In this document: one piece after another, positions 10,510 to 24,356 of the stretch | Layout of the letters: each line of letters begins with the position of its first letter | How positions within the stretch are numbered: the stretch's first letter is position 1 | DNA from: Leptobrachium leishanense | Taxonomy: Eukaryota > Chordata > Amphibia > Anura > Megophryidae | Direction of reading: 5' to 3' | Assembly (NCBI GenBank): GCA_009667805.1 | Contig: CM019070.1 | Span: forward strand, 55,227,735-55,291,734 | DNA length: 64,000 nt | The notes under the pieces: generated by a model | Told to the model about the DNA's origin: nothing | Seen by the model: the letters and a program-made list of their open reading frames with translations, nothing else | Database searches by the model: none | Translations under genes and position numbers: made by a program

Positions 10510-12385
10510 GTGAATAAACTAATGGAGGGGGGTGTAGATTAATATACTGGGGGGGCTTTAAATTGCTGCACTCGGTCTGGGGCTGTAAATTGCTATACTG
10601 GGTCTGGGGGCTGTAAATAGATATACTGGGTCTGGGGGCTGTAAATAGATATACTGGGGGGGCTGTAAATGGATATACTGGGTCTGGGGGCCGTAAATAG
10701 ATATACGGGGGGGGCTGTAAATGGATATACTGGGTCTGGGGGCTGTAAATGGATATACTGGGTCTGGGAGCTCTAAATAGATATACTGGGGGGTTGTAAA
10801 TTGAAATACTGGGGGGTTGTAAATTGAAATACTGGGTCTGGGGGCTGTAAATAATATACTGGGGGGCTGTAAATGGATATACTGGTCTGGGGCTGTAAAT
10901 AGATATACTGGGGGCTGTAAATGGATATACTGGGTCTGGGGGCTGTAAATAGATATACTGGGGGCTGTAAATTGCTATACTGGGTCTGGGGGCTGTAAAT
11001 GGATATACTGGTCTGGGGGCTGTAAATAGATATACTGGGGGGCTGTAAATGGATATACTGGGTCTGGGGGCTGTAAATAGATATACTGGGGGGCTATAAA
11101 TGGATATTACTGGGTCTGGGGGCTGTAAATAGATATACTGGTGGGGCTGTAAATTGCTATACTGGGTCTGGGGGCTGTAAATGGATATACTGGGTCTGGG
11201 GGCTGTAAATGGATATACTGGTCTGGGGGCTGTAAATAGATATACTGGGGGGGCTGTAAATGGATATACTGGGGGGCTGTAAATGGATATACTGGGTCTG
11301 GGGGCTGTAAATGGATATACTGTGTCTGGGGGCTGTAAATAGATATACTGGGGGGGGGGGCTGTAAATTGCTATACTGGGTCTGGGGGCTGTAAATGGAT
11401 ATACTGGGTCTGGGGGCTGTAAATGGATATACTGGGTCTGGGGCTGTAAATAGATATACTGGGGGGCTGTAAATTGAAATACTGGGTCTGGGGGCTGTAA
11501 ATAGATATACTGGGGGGCTGTAAATGGATATACCGGGTCTGGGGCTGTAAATAGATATACTGGGGGGGCTGTAAATTGCTATACTGGGTCTGGGGGCTGT
11601 AAATGGATATACTGGGTCTGGGGCTGTAAATGGATATACTGGGTCTGGGGCTGTAAATAGATATACTGGGGGGCTGTAAATTGAAATACTGGGTCTGGGG
11701 GCTGTAAATAAATATACTGGGGGCTGTAAATTGAAATACTGGGTCTGGGGCTGTAAATAGATATACTGGGTCTGGGGGCTGTAAATAGATTTACTGGGGG
11801 CTGTAAATAGATATACTGGGGGGCTGTAAATTGAAATACTGGGTCTGGGGGCTGTAAATTGATATACTGGGTCTGGGGGCTGTAAATAGATTTACTGGAG
11901 GGGCTGTAAATAGATATACTGGGGGCTGTAAATTGATATACTGGGTCTGGGGGCTGTAAATAGATATACTGGGTCTGGGGGCCGTAAATAGATATATACT
12001 GGGGGGGGGCTGTAAATTGATATACTGGGTCTGGGGCTGTAAATTGATATACTGGGTCTGGGGGCCGTAAATAGATTACTGGGGGGGCTGTAAATTGATA
12101 TACTGGTCTGGGGGCTGTAAATAGATATACTGGGGGGCTGTAAATTGATATACTGGGTCTGGGGGCCGTAAATAGATATACTGGGTCTGGGGGCCGTAAA
12201 TAGATATACTGGGGGGGCTGTAAATTGATATACTGGGTCTGGGGGCCGTAAATAGATATACTGGGGGGGGGCTGTAAATTGATATACTGGGTCTGGGGCT
12301 GTAAACTGATTTACTGGGGGTGTAAATTGCTATGCTGGTGGGTGTAAAATCATGTACTGGGGGTGTAAAATGATATGCAGGGGTT
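10510..12385. repeat. GGGGGCTGTAAAT-type minisatellite
   Basis: Dozens of units built from two alternating forms, one of about 28 bases (GGGTCTGGGGGCTGTAAATG + GATATACT) and one of about 23 bases that lacks GGTCT. The unit drifts at the right end to GGGTGTAAATTGCTATGC. It is strongly G-skewed on the plus strand. Confidence 0.9.
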
Positions 12386-12414
12386 TGAATAAACTGATAT
12401 TGGTACATTACCTT

Positions 12415-12727
12415 TTTTTATTGCTGTGGAGCTCTGTTATACACTCATTCACACTGCACATTACTGTGAGTTTTATTGCTGTGGATTCTGTGATACGCTC
12501 ATACACACCGCACATTACTGTGGAGCTCTGTGATACGCTTTTACACACTGCACATTACTATGAGTTTTATTGCTGTGGAGCTCTGTGATACGCTCATACA
12601 CACCGCACATTACTGTGAGTTTTATTACTGTGGAGCTCTGTGATACGCTTTTACACACTGCACATTACTATGAGTTTTATTGCTGTGGAGCTCTGTGATA
12701 CGCTTTTACACACTGCACATTACTGGA
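12415..12727. repeat. 55-bp tandem repeat, shared with 57283-57578
   Basis: About six units of 55 bases: TTACTGTGAGTTTTATTGCT, GTGGAGCTCTGTGATACGCT, then CATACACACCGCACA or a variant. The same unit occurs in a different hAT element near 57.3 kb. Confidence 0.85.
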
Positions 12728-13025
12728 AGGTTTATTGAAGTGAGCTCTGTAATTTGCAGTGTGTATAAGTACATCAATAAGGTAGACGTATCTTATAAAC
12801 CTGAATTGCTCCTGGTGAGGGTATAAATAAAACCCAACAGTTTCTCTCATGGCTGAGAAGCCGCATGAGGACATGTGGTTGCTTAGAAAGCAGCTTTTGG
12901 TTTCATTAGGAAGGACTAGCCTGACCCAGAGGTGTCGTGATGCGGCAGAAGAGCTTACACTTTAATGACCATTCAAATAAACCAAAACCTCTGTGTTTTG
13001 TTTAACATGGAGCTACAGGGGTGAG

Positions 13026-13417
13026 CAGGGCTGGACTGGGACAGAAAATCAGCCCTGGATGTCATCCATACCGGCCCAATTTAATTATGCAAATACGCAC
13101 AAAAATAGTATATAATCCAACTGGATCGCTCAACCAATCGCTCTACAGATACTGGAGTTGCTGCAGAGCGATTGGGTAAAGCACCGCAGTGGCACTGAAG
13201 TCAAGTGTGCACCATGCCTTAAGGTGAGGCGGATGCGCAGAGGGTCTCACCGGCACGGTGGCCGCAATATGAGACTGCGTCTGTTTTGCAGTGTGGAAGT
13301 TCTCACCTCACCCATTAAGGCAGCGCGAGCCACGCGGTGAACCAGCATTCACACTGGCCCACAGAGCCATCGGCCCACCGGAATCTCCCTGTAGTCCCTA
13401 TGGCCAGTACATGCCTG
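13026..13417. mobile_element. hAT MITE with perfect 8-bp target duplication
   Basis: The left end is CAGGGCTGGACTGGGAC and the right end is GGCCAGTACATGCCTG, so the ends are imperfect inverted repeats. GGGGTGAG occurs immediately before (13018-13025) and immediately after (13418-13425). This 8-bp duplication and the CAGGG end indicate hAT. It is nested in the 10223-13567 element. Confidence 0.8.
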
Positions 13418-13567
13418 GGGGTGAGCGCAAATGACAACTTATTTTCTTGGTATGCTTTAGAGATTATTATGCATCTCAATGCTGATTGACATGGCATGGT
13501 AGGGATGGGGGGGGGGCACCAAAACGCACCTTCGCCTGAGTAGACAAAAATGCTTGCACCGGCCCTG

Positions 13568-13949
13568 CACACACACATACTGTGACACACTGCTCTCCAG
13601 GGGCTGACTGACCCATCGGGCACTGCCCGAGGGCCCGGATGGGGGAGGGGCCCGGATTGGGGCCCCCTCAGCCCACCTTGCTGCCCCTGCAGTGCTAGAA
13701 TGTCCATGGAGCGTCACAGTGATTCCCTCCCCAGCTCGGAGGACCCTCCATGGATGTCCTGTGTCCCACAAGTGCTCTGTGCCGATCTGAGCAAGGGCTG
13801 CAGCCACAGCAGGCTGACATCGCGTCGGCTGCATGAGTGGGCCAAATTAGAGTACACCTCTCCAGTGTTAATCCCTCCCGACGAGCGACACCCACCCATT
13901 GTTAAGGGGATAAAAAAATTCAAGATATTCCACTTATTGCAATGAAACC
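13568..13949. other. End of the CA minisatellite, then a GC-rich repeat-like segment
   Basis: 13568-13600 continues the CA-rich minisatellite. It is followed by GGGCACTGCCCGAGGGCCCG-type sequence common at the ends of frog hAT MITEs, then GC-rich DNA to about 13880. Overlapping frames on both strands give no recognisable protein. Confidence 0.5.
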
Positions 13950-14210
13950 AAGAGGATTTGCCTTTTTAAACCTGTCGAATTGAAACACGAAAATCAGGGT
14001 ATTTTGCTCCAATTTCGGTGCAATTCGACGTTCTGCGAATAGAAGACACAATAGTCTTCTATGGGACATTTTCAGTGCTGCCAGCGCCGGAGAATTGCAC
14101 CGTATTTTGCTGTTAATTTGCCTCTATTAGGCAAACTGACAGCTTTGTGAATAGACGAATTGCCTTGAAATTCACCTTTCGGTGCAAGTCAGAGTTTAGT
14201 GAATAACCCA
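13950..14210 (+). repeat. Family A-like fragment ending at TTAA
   Basis: Contains GGATTTGCCTTTTTAAACCT and GTCGAATTGAAAC as in family A, and ends GTGAATAACCCA next to TTAA (14211-14214). The left end is missing. Confidence 0.5.
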
Positions 14211-14600
14211 TTAAGTCTGTGACTCTGTGGAAGTTCTTCTTTCCATGTATTATAATCAGTCTTGCCTGCCTGTTCTTTTCCAAGGTGTTTTTTTTTTATC
14301 CTGTATTGATGTTTCCATCTCTTCAGGGTACATTAATTTCTTTTGTTCTGTTCCTTCTCTCATCAAGCCATTATGTTAACTTGTTGGGCATATTCTATCC
14401 CTGCTGTTATGATAATGGATGGAACCACTATACATCTCGGTGTTGTTCCAGCCTCGCTTCCTGCTCCTTACTGTACATCAATCACTCCTAGCCATTAGCA
14501 AAGCAAAGCGAGAAAAGTGAGCTACTCCAAAGAATTGCTAAAATGCTTCTTTTACAACTAAATCTATTAAAGTTCACTTTACAAAACACTAGAATATTAA
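14211..14600. other. No gene recognised
   Basis: AT-rich spacer of about 390 bases between two family A elements. A 90-codon frame at 14219-14491 is hydrophobic, but it has no domain-like features and is probably chance. Confidence 0.4.
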
Positions 14601-15388
14601 GGGGGTTATTCAGAGAGCCCTTTCGTTCCTCGCACTTTGGCGTGATTCGGCGATACTAGTTCGCCTACTCTGCGGTGTATTCAAGTACAACCGCAGGGTC
14701 CCCGGAGTGCAGGGAAAACCCGCCGCAAACCCGACGAACACTCACTGAAACCCTGCAGAAACTGCTGCAAAGACCACGCCGAACACGACGGAAAAAGCCG
14801 ACGAGTCGCCGACACGCTGACGAACGGTGTAAAAAGACAAAAAACAAACAGTACGCTCGAAAGTTTCAGAATTGAAACTCTGTTTGCAAAATAACTACTG
14901 AAGATAATGTCTGGAATTAGCATATAAGATCCAATGAATGATAATAAAAAGGCATGTTAAAGAAAAAGAAATTAATGATTTTTTTAAAAAAAAGTGCCGA
15001 AAAAATGCCTAAAAGATCCTAAAAAATATATAAATAAAGAAAGTTTTTACTGCAGAATAAAATAATAACCAGTTTATTAGATATTGAATTAAAACAAGAA
15101 TATTTTTAACATTGAAGCCTATGGGATTCGCCTGAATAAACCTGGCGAATGAAACCACTGAGTTGCTTCGGCAACTTTTCACCTGTTTGGTGCTCACTGA
15201 ATAGGTTAACCATTGCTTCTCTATGGATTTCACAGCCGTCGAACAGCACCATATGTGCAGGCAATTCGCCCAAATTTGGCAGACTGCCTGCTCTCTGAAT
15301 AGCCGAATGGTCCCAAAATGTCCCCGTACGCTGAAATTCAGCGTCTGGTTACATTACGGTGACATTTCGGATCTCTCTGAATTACCCC
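14601..15388 (+). mobile_element. Family A element, copy 3, with TTAA on both sides
   Basis: TTAA at 14597-14600 and 15389-15392 brackets GGGGGTTATTCAGAGAG at left and CTCTCTGAATTACCCC at right. This is the clearest evidence in the window that family A targets TTAA. It has no coding capacity. Confidence 0.8.
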
Positions 15389-15418
15389 TTAAATGTTTTC
15401 CATAGCTTTGCAGTGTAA

Positions 15419-15731
15419 GGCCGGTGTCAGACGAGCGCACTAGGTGCCTTCCGGTGTCTGTCGCAGCGCTGTGATGCGCAACAGGGCCAGTCACATGCTG
15501 TAGCGCGCGCATGAAATGTGCGGGTTACAAGCATCTGTGTACAAAGCCTCCCTGTCAAAATGCTAGACGCAGGTTGACTCGGCTGCAAAGTGTGATCCTC
15601 CACAAGAGGATTGAGTCTTGCAGCGCTGAGCGCACTGACTGTGTTCAGCGAGGTGGCCAGATGGGCGTCGAGTGGAAGGAACGTCCACTCTCATGAACGT
15701 TCCTTCCACTCTGAAGTGCGCTCGCCTGAAC
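15419..15731 (+). mobile_element. Family D CpG-rich MITE, copy 1
   Basis: Starts GGCCGGTGTCAGACGAGCGC after TAA and ends near GCGCTCGCCTGAAC. Its interior has a 13-bp inverted repeat (GTGGAAGGAACGT / ACGTTCCTTCCAC) around 15672-15709. It is related to the copy at 21875-22213 and distantly to family C, with which it shares the GTCAGACGA motif. Confidence 0.65.
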
Positions 15732-16284
15732 TGAAATTTAGTACATGAGTGAATTTAAAAATAAATAAAATGAGTACAATTCATACACAATCAAGGGTGA
15801 TGTAACAGTTTGAGGTATTTACTCACACTTCCCCAGAGGGTTGTCAGATTGGCCAGGTTTTCCTGGACACACATTACTACTTCATGCAGAGGGGAGCAAA
15901 GGGGAAAAAGTGCTGCCCTGCAACATGTATAATTTATATGCTGCAGGAAGGAAATCAAGGCAGGTCACCTAGGTTTCCATTTTTGATCTCTTACCTGCAG
16001 CGTATGGATTCTACATGCTGCGGGGTGGCATTTTTCATGCACTGCTCATCACGTATGACTCATACAGTGGCAAGAAAAAGTATGTGAACCCTTTGGGATT
16101 ACGTGGAGGTTTGCATGAATTGGTCATAAAATGTGCTCTGATCTTCCTCTAAGTCACAACAATTTGAAAAACACAGTCTGCTTAAAATAATACAACACAA
16201 ACATTACTTGTTTTCATGTTTTTATTGAACAGAACATGTAAACATTCACAGTGCAGGGTGGAAAAAGTATGTGAACCTTTGGAC

Positions 16285-17703
<1,419 letters not shown>

Positions 17704-18022
17704 AGGGCAGGACAGCTTTCAGTAACACATCCAATAATATCACACTGATTGGACTCAAGGTTGGCTCACTCCTGGCTCCAATTAGCTCTTGGAGAAGTCA
17801 TTAGGCTAGGGGTTCACATACTTTTTCCACCCTGCACTGTGAATGTTTACATGTTATGTTCAATAAACACATGAAAACATATAATGTTTGTGTTGTATTT
17901 TTTTAAGCAGACTGTGTTTTTCAAATTGTTTGACTTAGATGAAGATCAGAGCACATTTTATGACAAATTCATACAAAACGCCACGTAATCCCAAAGGGTT
18001 CACATACTTTTTCTTGCCACTG

Positions 18023-19084
18023 TATATGTCCAGGAGAACATTGCCGATCTGGCAACCCTACTCCCCCACATAACTTATTTGATGGTGGGGAGGACCAATA
18101 GTAGATCAGACATTCCTTGGCATCTGGACTTGGTTTAGGATTCCCGGTCTTCATGTTTTTTTTCTCTGTCCCTTTATTTACATCTGCCTGTCATTTTAAA
18201 GCTCATATCTCAATTGCTCTTTACAGTATGATTTAACTGCGTGAATTATTTATAACGAAACGATAGAAGAATAAAAGGAGAATTACAGAGAGTATGAACT
18301 CCCAGCCAACAAGGTATAACAAGTCTTTATCAAAGGTTTTATGTAAGAACATTAATCAAGTAACTGATATTTAACTGCAATTACTGAACGATCACCTTAA
18401 TGAACTGATACAGTATATTCCGCCTCCTTAATCTCACACAAGTTCAATGTTACATACATTCTTCTCTCTGATCTGTTAGGGGTGGGTGGGGGGTGAAACA
18501 AAAGGAAGTGGTTTACAAGAATTTGTGTAAATTTTTTTAAGGACCTAACTACCCTTTTGACTTTTCGAATGTATTTTAATTCAAAACAAATCCGTCCATA
18601 TGTTACCTATTACCCTGGATTACATTAGATTAGTGATTCACGTTCTACAAACATGTCTGTATAAACCAGGCTAGAATCACATTTTTAATATTAACAAAGC
18701 GTTATCTGGACATGCCCCTGCATTGAAAATATTGTGTAACCTTAGCAACTGGATAGATTTGTCTTTTGTTCTCAGATTTCGTTCTATATTTTTATTTTTT
18801 TTGCCTACGATTCATGGTGCACAGTTAAATTTTACAAAGAATTACTTTTTGCACGCGGTATTGTTGCCAGTCAAAAAATGAATGATACCCTTTTCCACAC
18901 GACACCTTCATGCTAGCTGCCCCAGGGTTGGGTTTATAATTAGGCAGAGTAGGCATGTGCCTACAGGCGCCTGCCAAAAGGGGTGCTTGCTCTGAAAAAA
19001 GAAAATTTAAAAAAACTTTACAATCATTTAGACCTCTGTATCTCTGGTGCCTAGAGAGACATATAAAGTAATAAACCAATAATT
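18023..19084. other. No gene recognised
   Basis: About 1 kb of AT-rich DNA with no clear repeat or domain-coding frame. Confidence 0.5.
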
Positions 19085-19665
19085 TATTTTATACAATAGT
19101 TTATTCTGCAGTAAAGAGTCTCTTTATTTTTAGATGTTTTAGGATGTTTTAGGCATTTTTTGGGATTTTTTTGTCCACTTTTTTTTTCAAATGTTTTTTT
19201 TTTATTGTTCTGTAACAGACCTTTTTATTATCATTCATTGGATCTTAGGTGTAAATTCCAGTCATTTTTGTTCAGTAGTTTTTTCCCAAACAGCGTTTAA
19301 ATTTTCAAACTTCCAAGCGTACTGTTTTTTTCCTTTTTTTTAACCTCGTTCGTCTGCGCGTCGGCTTTTTCCGACAGCTGCTCTGCGCTGTGATCGGTGG
19401 CTAGTCGGGTTTCTCCGGCGTGTTCGGCGGGGTTAATCCAGTGGTTTTCTGCGGGTTTCAATGCGTGTTCGGTTAGTGTTCGGCGGGTTTGCAGTAAGTG
19501 TTCTGCAGGTTTGTGGTGGGTTTTCCCTGCATTATGGGGGCCCTGCGGTGCTTGCTGAATACACCGCATGGTCGGCGAAATAGAATTGCCGAATCGCCTC
19601 GAAGTGCAGGGAACGAAAAGTCACCGAACTTACGGTGACTTTTCAATTCTCTTTGAATAACCCTG
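19085..19665 (-). mobile_element. Family A element, copy 4, truncated
   Basis: Begins within the family at GTTTATTCTGCAGTAAAGAG and ends CTCTTTGAATAACCCTG next to TTAA (19666-19669). The subterminal palindrome GTCACCGAACTTACGGTGAC (about 19620-19639) matches the other copies. Confidence 0.7.
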
Positions 19666-19865
19666 TTAAGATTTTTTTCTTTTAGTTTTTTGTGTCATTT
19701 AACATGTGCCTAATTGATAAAAATTGTTATGTCCCTTTTTAAGCAGTGTCATTGTCTCCTTGACTGTTGCTAGGTAGAGTGTAAAAATAAGAAAGGTTTC
19801 GTGACTATTTGTCTGGTGTCTAGAAATCTGATATGGGTGCTATGGGAGATCTTAGAATTACAACC

Positions 19866-20420
19866 CTCAGCTGGCGTGACTCATTTCCCTCAGATTGTTG
19901 CGCCAGAGGCTCTGAAAATCCTCCATGACCTTACGCATGTCAGCCGCAGTAAGCGGTGTTGCACGGCTCTGCATCAACTTATCACCGACGGGCATCCCCC
20001 CGGGCCAGGGGGTCTCATCTGAGGAATCCAAAAAGGTCTTCGCTCCATTGACTCTTCGCCCCTCCTTCTTGCCCAACACCCAGCGACACCCTGATGTCCG
20101 GGTGATGAGGGACCTCCGCCTCGCCAGGCTTCCACGACTTCTTCCCCATGGAGGTAAGTACGCTTCACTCAAACAGGGCCCAGAGCGCAGCAACACAGGT
20201 ACAGGCCACAAGATGGCCACCAGACACCCGAGTCAAAAGAAAAGGCGCTCAAAACATAGCGGCTCGTCCTGTCCACAGACGCAGGGCAGAGAGAGCAAGG
20301 CCCGGAACACTACTCAGCCCAAGGAGAACTCACCACGGGTCAATCAGCAAAGCGGCCAGTAGCAGTCAAAAAGCAGCGACACAGCATGGAGCTCAGCAGG
20401 ATTGCGCCCATTCTCCTCAG
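19866..20420 (-). mobile_element. Possible L1/Tx1-type LINE 5' fragment (5' UTR and ORF1 start)
   Basis: On the minus strand an ATG near 20150 opens MGKKSWKPGEAEVPHHPDIR. After a frame change come PLTAADMRKVMEDFQSLW and RNNLREMSHAS, which resemble the start and coiled-coil entry of ORF1 in Tx1/L1 LINEs. Upstream (20160-20420) is GC-rich and could be the internal 5' UTR. The copy is frameshifted and cut off before the RNA-binding part. The similarity is by eye only. Confidence 0.4.
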
Positions 20421-20808
20421 CGGCTATACATGCCCCCCTGTATGGTCATTTTTTTGAGAATTGTGTGCAAATGTGTTTTTTTTTTTCAATAAATTAGATG
20501 TTAAGTTTTAAAAGTGTGGTTTTCTTCATAGGCCTTTGGGCTTTATTTTTTACTAGTCTCAGTAATACTTGCGGTAGCGCTTCTGTGCTGCCATGAGTAT
20601 CAGCTTCTGGAGTCCACAAGACTCCATAGAGGGTTGCGCTGCTGGGGCTCATGCAGCACCGCGGAGTGATCGCGGAGGGAGACTGGGGAATATTTGTTCC
20701 TAGTCTCACTCAGTCACGGCCAGAAGAAGCAGCAGATCGGGCCACCCTTCTTGCCACTGGATGAGACGTATCGGGTTTATTGTCTGCCCTTTTCAGCGAT
20801 ACTTCTCT
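20421..20808. other. No gene recognised
   Basis: About 390 bases with poly-T tracts and no clear repeat. A short frame at 20494-20709 on the minus strand has no recognisable features. Confidence 0.4.
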
Positions 20809-20812
20809 TTAA

Positions 20813-21359
20813 CCCCATAGGCGCTGGATCGCAATTCGCACAGAATTGGCTGACATCTTGTATGTCAGCCAAGCCTTCGGGTCATCCCCCACCCACTGAT
20901 GTCGTCGCCATATGTGCAATAACATCAGTTGGCCAGTTAACCCCCTAGCTGCCAAGTGGAGTTAGGGGGATCGTTTGGATCTCCGTATCTCCCGATCCGT
21001 TGCAGGTAGGTGTATCATTGGAAAGGTCTGATCATGGCCTTTCCAATGATACCAAAGATGAATAGGTTTGATGTAAGAAAACGAGGGTATAATAAAATAG
21101 GACTACAAATTATGTTTTAACAGGATGAGCATAAAACGGTCAAAATGAGCTCAGCACACAGAGGTGAAATGGCTCAGCAGTGGAGGGGTTAAAAAGCAAA
21201 AACATGTAAAAATTGGGTTCTAATTTCAGGACAAAATTTGAAAACTATTTAGCCAGGGTAAGAGGAAAATTAGACCTAAACACAAACAGCGCAGAAATAT
21301 AAAAACAGCAGTGGGTACTTTCGGGCAGACAATGGTTAAACTGCCTGGTCACTATGGGG
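20813..21359. mobile_element. TTAA-flanked element related to family I
   Basis: TTAA at 20809-20812 and 21360-21363; ends CCCCATAG and CTATGGGG. A perfect 11-bp hairpin with TTGGCTGACAT arms lies at 20846-20872, matching hairpins in the elements at 6255 and 35760. A CAGCAGTGGAGGGGTTAA segment near 21176-21193 suggests a further nested TTAA element. Confidence 0.65.
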
Positions 21360-21363
21360 TTAA

Positions 21364-21874
21364 CGTATTGTACCTTTACATAACCCTAACAGGTACTTAT
21401 TCATGTGATTTTTAGTCGAGGCTGTACTGACAAAGGCTTGAAATGTCCATAGTGCCAGTCGTCAGCACTGGTAAATGTATCACTATTTATACTGAAGCTG
21501 CAACATAAACTTAATGATTGACCATGCATTCATCCAGAAGAGCGATATCTTCATTAAGAGAAAAGAAATACAAGCACAGATTTGGGATTGTAGCAGCTAG
21601 ATTGAACGTTTCCGTGCTGTGAGTACTTAAATATTTTCTTAGTACATGAAAAAGAACAGGGGAAGAATTGGTTTGAAAACCCAGGTTATTGCAAAAATTC
21701 TATTTTTGGGTATTTCATTGAATGTGAAAGGTTAAAAAAGGTGGTTTGTGAACCTCACAAGTGACGAATGTGGCGGCACACCTAGCAAAAAGGGTTTATC
21801 CCATTGTCGGAGAATAAGGACAGATTGTGGTCTTGGTGGGACAGACCCTTGAAAGTCTGGACAGTTCTGCCTAA
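21364..21874. other. No gene recognised
   Basis: About 510 bases of single-copy-looking DNA. Confidence 0.4.
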
Positions 21875-22213
21875 GGCGTCAGATGAGCGTTCTATGTGTG
21901 CCTGTACTGACGCACCTTCTGGCATCCATCACAGCATTGAGACGCCGCGACGGGACCAGCCACACGCTGTAGCGCGCGGATGAAGCGCGCGTTACAGCAG
22001 CCGTGCTGCGTCCGTTCAGCAGCCCTCTGCATCAAAGCGCTAGGACGCGTGTTTACGGACCTGCAAAGCGCCATCCTCCATAGGAGGATCGAGCCTTGCA
22101 GCGCTGACCGCACTAACTGCATTCAGCGAGGTGGCCAGACAAGCGTCAGAGTGGAAGGAACGTCCACTCTCACGGACGTTCCTTCTGTTCTTCAAATACG
22201 CTCGTCTGACGCC
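21875..22213 (+). mobile_element. Family D CpG-rich MITE, copy 2
   Basis: Ends GGCGTCAGATGAGCG and CGCTCGTCTGACGCC are perfect inverted repeats apart from one base. It is preceded by TAA. It shares GGACCAGCCACACGCTGTAGC-like sequence and the GGAAGGAACGTCC / GGACGTTCCTTC inner palindrome with copy 1. Confidence 0.7.
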
Positions 22214-23241
22214 AGTCGAAAGCAGGACAAGTTGGTGGGTATATCATTTCGTGAGGCTTCGGTCCTGACAGTACATTCATGGCTACCCTTTTGGGCAGAG
22301 AGTAAGGCACAGGCCCCGGGCTACGTACCTTGAGACCCTGCACTGGGCCATATCAGTCAAAGCTATGTCCTGCAATAAATATGGATTCTGTTTTCTCTGG
22401 CGGTCCAGTGCAGGGTTGCTCCGAGAGGACGGGATTTATGTTTGCCTGTGCTACATCACTTACCGGCATGTCATTATTTGTCACAATAGACTATCTTTAA
22501 ACCTTCCACTCATGAATTATAGACATTTTCTGGCATGTCTTGTGGAACAAACATCTGTACAAAAGTCCGTGATTGCTGCATAATGGAAATAACAGGGTAA
22601 TTTTAGCTATTCACAACCCCGGGAAATAAACACAAAAAAATAAACACACAAAGCTTGATGCTCGCTAAAAGATAAGAACATTTACTAATTGGAAATATTA
22701 TACTTCTATTTAAAATAAATAAAAAAACAAAAACAACACAGCGGCTTTATATGATGTTTATTTCAATGAAAAAAAAAAACCCCCAATCTTAAAATATCAC
22801 ATTCCTGAGATCGTAAATAAATATTTTTATTTGCTGAAAAAAAATGTGATCTGGAAGTAATTAGCAATTCTATATATAACCTTGATTTCTCCTTCCTCGT
22901 TACACAATAAACAGGGAGGTCACATCTGTTTAGGACTTTGAGTTCTATGGGGGAAATCGCGCGGGAGGTTATTGATATTTGAGCTTTAGTCGCATCCAGT
23001 CGATGTCACGATGTGCATCACTGCGGCGTATGTATGGAATGTGCAAGAACACCTTGCAAACGAATGTAAATATTCAGGGTCTTAGACTAGCATTATAAAA
23101 TATAAACAATGGTATAAAGGATGAATTTTCCTGTATTACCAATAGAAAAAAAGCAGCTTTTAGTAGTAGTATACCACTGCTAAATGAGAATTAAGATATC
23201 TGTATCTGTACCATCAGGAGGTGACAGCCAATGATATGTTA
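22214..23241. other. No gene recognised
   Basis: About 1 kb of AT-rich DNA with poly-A tracts and no clear repeat or domain-coding frame. Confidence 0.5.
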
Positions 23242-23668
23242 GGCTAAGGTCAGACGAAAGCATTTTTAACGTGCGTTTAACCGCACGAAATCACGGCCGT
23301 GCTAGCAGCAAATGACGTCCAATGCCGGGGAACATACGACGAACGGCCACACGAAGGTTCGTCCGCGCAACGCAAGTGGCAAACGAACGCATTTTTTCTA
23401 GAACGTCAAACCGCTACTACTGACGTACAGAGTGCGCTGCGGCCGCATAGCGGCGTGTGTGCGTGATTGGGAGACGTCAGACGCTGCACACGTCCGGCCA
23501 ACATAACGTCCAGACGCAAAAAGGGTTTTATTGATGATCCGTACAAAATCACGGACGAAAATGCGCATCGTATGACCGCTATCACGTATTCCGTGAAAAA
23601 ATACGTCCATTCGTTCGAATGCACTTTTTCACGGACAACGCGAAAAATGCGTTAGTCTGACCCTAGCC
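23242..23668 (-). mobile_element. Family C MITE, copy 2
   Basis: TTA on both sides (23239-23241 and 23669-23671), a perfect 3-bp target duplication. Ends GGCTAAGGTCAGACG and AGTCTGACCCTAGCC. The 3-bp TTA/TAA target is typical of PIF/Harbinger elements. Confidence 0.8.
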
Positions 23669-23922
23669 TTAGATGGCTCAGTGGTTACAGAGGACCCTAG
23701 CCTCGTGGTTACAGGGAGCCCTGGCCTTTGTTAAACCCTGTGCAGCTTGACTAAGGTACCAGAGATATAAGGGTCCCCTTGTGCCATCTGGGACTAGTCA
23801 CATACTGTAGATACTAACAAATTTTCCGGTGGGCCGCGGCATAGGGGTGGGGAGAGAGCACTATTGACTCTTCACTGAAGGAGCGATTAGTACGGTCTGC
23901 AGCAGGTATAGGTGCAGAGTTA

Positions 23923-24353
23923 GGCTAGGGTCAGACGAACGCATTCTGTGCGGACTGTGTGTCTGTGCACAACGGACGTACTTTCTGACTGACGACAAGG
24001 TAGTGGCCACACAGTCCGTTTTTGTGACTGACTTTTTTTGACTGATGTAGAAGGGAAAATAAATTAATATGAAAAACATTTTGTCCGTCAAAAATGCAGT
24101 CCGTCTGACTACGTCCCATCACTCACACACAAAGCTATGCGGACGTTGTGGACGTAGCGCACTCTGTGCGTCCGTTCTAGCGGATTTACGGTCTTGCCTA
24201 ACTTGTGTCCATTTGCCGCGTCCGTTGTGCGTGCGCACTTCTGTGCGGACGTACTTCGTTTGTGGGTCTCTATTGATCATAATTGGATGCTACCACGGAC
24301 GTTAAAATGTACGGCAACACGGACGTGAACACTGTGCTCGTCTGACCCGAGCC
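23923..24353 (+). mobile_element. Family C MITE, divergent subfamily, copy 3
   Basis: Ends GGCTAGGGTCAGACGAACGC and CGTCTGACCCGAGCC but a different, AT-richer middle, which resembles the copy at 61142-61610. Its right end is separated from the next copy only by TAA. Confidence 0.75.
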
Positions 24354-24356
24354 TAA

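Larger units (their letters stand above)
10223..13567. mobile_element. 3.3-kb hAT-like composite element
   Basis: Left end CAGGGCCGGCGC; the reverse complement of the right end is CAGGGCCGGTGCAAGCAT. It is flanked by CACACACA on both sides (8 bp, but within CA repeats), and the CA-rich minisatellite resumes at its right edge. The interior is non-coding and dominated by two tandem arrays (10510-12310 and 12415-12727) plus a nested hAT MITE (13026-13417). hAT elements give 8-bp duplications and often have CAGNG ends. There is no transposase. Confidence 0.55.

Noticed and set aside
12076..12408. Minus-strand ORF rich in Ser, Pro, Ile and Tyr
   Set aside because: Translation of the GGGGGCTGTAAAT minisatellite.
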